From NCBI GenBank assembly GCA_035771175.1, contig CM069595.1, forward strand, positions 3,824,094 to 3,888,093: a stretch of DNA of 64,000 bases. The letters are read 5' to 3'. A program made the translations under genes and the position numbers. This document shows, piece after piece, positions 61,666 through 64,000 of the stretch. Below the pieces are notes generated by a model. It saw only the letters and a list, made by a program, of their open reading frames with translations. It ran no database searches and was not told where the DNA came from. This DNA is from Paratinospora sagittata (Eukaryota; Streptophyta; Magnoliopsida; Ranunculales; Menispermaceae). Numbering within the stretch: position 1 is the stretch's first letter; each line of letters starts with the position of its first letter.

Positions 61666-63331
61666 TCAGGCAATATTAATATTATTATTAATGTTTTGTT
61701 GATCATGATGAGGATGATCTGAATCATGTAGCCTGAAAAGATCAAGTCTTCCATCTCCCAATCTGAGGGAATAAGTGGCTTTCTTGTATTCACACCAAGT
61801 GAATGGCCTGTAAAGAGGAGGGTTGTGAGGTGAGAGGATTTCAGGTAAAGGAGAGATCCATGCATGAGGTGGTGGAGCCCCAAAGTATACCATTGACAAC
61901 CTTGCCTTCATTGAGTTGGCTATCACTCTATGCCTTGCACTTTTGAACCTCCCATTTGTCAATGCCTTCATTCATTACACACAAATTCATACACTAGTTA
62001 GTACTAAGATTCATGTACTAGTAAAACTTGTTTCTAATCTATAGAAAAAAAAGAAAAAGAAACAAAGAATCAATGACATTTATGATGTCGAAGTCGGCAT
62101 GATTAATATATATATTGTGTTCTATTGCAACATTAAAGGCAGAGCAATTGAGTTTTAAACGGCAACATGAAGCCCTTTTTGCCATTAAAGCAGGGGACAA
62201 TGCAAACTCATACAGGGTTGACATTCTTGGGCTATTGTCACCCCCCAAGTACTCCCATCATCACCAACTTCCCCAGCGGCTTAATTTGCTTCAGACTACA
62301 AATTTTATTCGTATACATAATGGAACAGAAAACACTGTTTCCATTAAAAAAAAAAAAGTACTCGCTTGCAATTACAACGTTGTATTATTTGTTAGATATA
62401 TGTGTTTTGCACGTCTTCCTGTACTTAATAAATGATTTATTGAACATGAAGACGTAATTACACGTATAGTTGTACTTTTTTTTTTGGGTAGTTAGAACAA
62501 CATTTCTCAGACGGGTAATTAATCTGCACTTCATTATGCACAGTACATTTTCCTATCGGACAATTATATATACGTACTCTTTGAAAATAATAATGGTAAT
62601 AATTTGTATCATTAGTGATCAGGGTTTTGAATGGAATGAGAAGATGAAGAAGCTGCATGGTTAAGGTAGATATAATCAGAAAACTAATGATGCATGCCCA
62701 TCAAAATATGGTTGCTTCTCAACAACCCAACTAAGGGTGCACCAAATGGGTCCCAAAATGAGCATCAAAATTGAATAGGCTGCAATGGTTGTGTGTATAT
62801 ATGCCTGTACAGGGCCCCATATATCCCAACTTATCTGATCAATTAGTGGTGATGCGATGATGCAGAGAGTTGGAAGTAATTAAGCAGAGAGTTTTAATTA
62901 CCTGTAAAACATCGCCGACATTAACACAAAATGCAGAAGGATCTGGTGGGACTGGGACCCATTCCCCATTTTCCAAGCAGATTTGTAAGCCCTCCACGCC
63001 GTTTGATGTTAAGATGGTCAAAATCTGAGGGTCAGTGTGTTCTCCAAAACCAATCCTGTTTTTGTTGATGTTCTTCATCATATTATGATGATGATGATGA
63101 AACTGTGAGAGTGATGATGTGTCCCAGTTTTGCATGTCCATGTCCTTACTATGGGGGGTGGTGTCCTTGAAAGATGGATAGTGATTGAGTCTGATGAGTG
63201 AGTCAGTTTCAACGTCTCTGATGAGGCTACTGAACACAGACTTGTCATGAGCCCACAACCCCTCTGCCATTAGATCTAAGATCTCACATGCAAGATTTCT
63301 AACTGCCCGTACGTATTCATTTACAACACAG
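61666..63331 (-). CDS. Gibberellin 2-beta-dioxygenase (C19-GA2ox type), last two exons
   Basis: GA 2-oxidases are Fe(II)/2-oxoglutarate dioxygenases that inactivate bioactive gibberellins by 2-beta-hydroxylation. Two exons are visible, 62902-63331 and 61666-61965 (143 and 99 complete codons plus a split codon). The iron ligands are the His and Asp of FGEHTDPQ and the His of SARHRV. The 2-oxoglutarate-binding Arg and Ser are in [20 protein letters not shown] and the tail [19 protein letters not shown] fit the C19-GA class. A His-rich insertion (FHHHHHN) made by a GAT repeat precedes the HxD motif. The gene's first exon, with about 100 N-terminal residues, is not found up to 64000, so intron 1 is at least 669 bp and the start is off-window. 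The domain appears intact as far as visible. Confidence 0.93.
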
Positions 63332-64000
63332 CTGCCAATGCCAAAGAAGAAAGAAAGAAAGAAAATATATAAATCAGAAAATAATATATAAAGAAGAAGA
63401 AGAAGATGATGATGATGAAACAATAGCAGAAGTAATGGCAGAAGTAGTAGCAGAAAATGATGAAAGTTGCTTAGCTTAGTTTGGCATGAGAGATTACTAA
63501 GTTGTACGTGAAGTTCATCATGGTTTTGCTCTATTTAGTATCAAACCAAACAAGTCCAGAGTATCTTTACAGTTTTACACTCTTTTCTTTCATGTCTTAT
63601 TCTAATTATTATTGGTGGTCTTTTAATCTGACTTGACTGGACCTGAACCTCTGTGTGATTGATTTCCTCTGTCATTCCTGTTCCCCATCCTCTTCTCACT
63701 CCAAAACATACGATATTTTATAATTTCTTTTCTTCTTCTTTTTTTCTTTGGTTTTAAAAATAATTTAAAAAAAAACAAATTCCCATGAGGGAATTTTCAT
63801 TGGTGAAAACCAATGAAAATTTTACACGGCTGGCCCATGAAAAATGATACTTTCAGGCCTTTTTTTTTTTTTTTGGCTTGTTGCATGTACACCAGAAAAA
63901 ATAAATAAATAAATAAATATATATATATATATATCATATATTCCAGGTAATCTGCTGGTCGGCAGACATGAATATTAGCCATCCCAGATTGAAAACTGGT
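63332..64000 (-). other. Intron 1 of the GA 2-oxidase gene, cut by the window edge
   Basis: The exon 2 acceptor (TTGGCAG|CTGTG) is at 63332-63333. No upstream exon with dioxygenase N-terminal features is seen to the right. The stretch contains a GAA/GAT repeat, a 13-bp perfect hairpin at 63792-63821, a T-run and a short AT array. Confidence 0.6.
63792..63821. repeat. Perfect 13-bp inverted repeat with 4-nt loop
   Basis: AATTTTCATTGGT (63792-63804) pairs fully with ACCAATGAAAATT (63809-63821) around GAAA. Each arm carries a CCAAT/ATTGG word. It lies inside the GA 2-oxidase intron. Confidence 0.9.

Overview
The window is nuclear DNA from a eudicot plant. Genes are AT-rich and intron-split with GT/AG junctions, lie kilobases apart, and are separated by microsatellites, SINE and LINE remnants and MITE-like elements. 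The encoded proteins are plant-specific (PsbP-domain lumen protein, GH100 invertase, R2R3-MYB, GA 2-oxidase). I cannot name the species. Exon models were built by hand from splice sites, reading phase and recalled family resemblance, with no database search.

Layout: (1) 1-15.1 kb, minus: a UPL6-type HECT E3 ubiquitin ligase. Sixteen exons (742 codons) are visible; the catalytic end of the HECT domain lies beyond the left edge. Its introns hold a LINE fragment, a MITE-like element and an Au-type SINE. (2) 17.5-19.5 kb, minus: PsbP domain-containing protein 2 (PPD2), with a complete tRNA-Leu(CAG) gene nested in intron 1 on the same strand. (3) 19.7-33.8 kb: a gene desert with SINEs (one with a perfect 18-bp target-site duplication), a long pair of diverged direct repeats, a G-box/TATA promoter-like block and a reverse-transcriptase scrap of pararetrovirus or Ty3 type. 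(4) 34.0-35.4 kb, plus: subgroup 20 R2R3-MYB gene. (5) 35.5-43.3 kb: intergenic, with a cluster of ACGTG motifs and a candidate 26-codon transcript unit. (6) 43.5-45.7 kb, plus: pectin methylesterase without a PRO domain. (7) 49.5-55.7 kb, plus: A-type alkaline/neutral invertase, probably mitochondrial. (8) 56.1-56.9 kb, minus: dead LINE fragment. (9) 59.1-59.4 kb, minus: uncharacterised 93-codon ORF with a TATA box. (10) 61.7 kb to the right edge, minus: gibberellin 2-oxidase, with its last two exons visible.

The genes do not form a pathway or cluster. They are ordinary single plant genes for protein turnover, a thylakoid-lumen protein, transcription control, cell-wall modification, sucrose cleavage and gibberellin inactivation. 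The least explained items are the two small-ORF transcription-unit candidates, the gene-less ACGTG-rich blocks, a coding-like island at 31.7-32.0 kb and the tRNA nested in PPD2.
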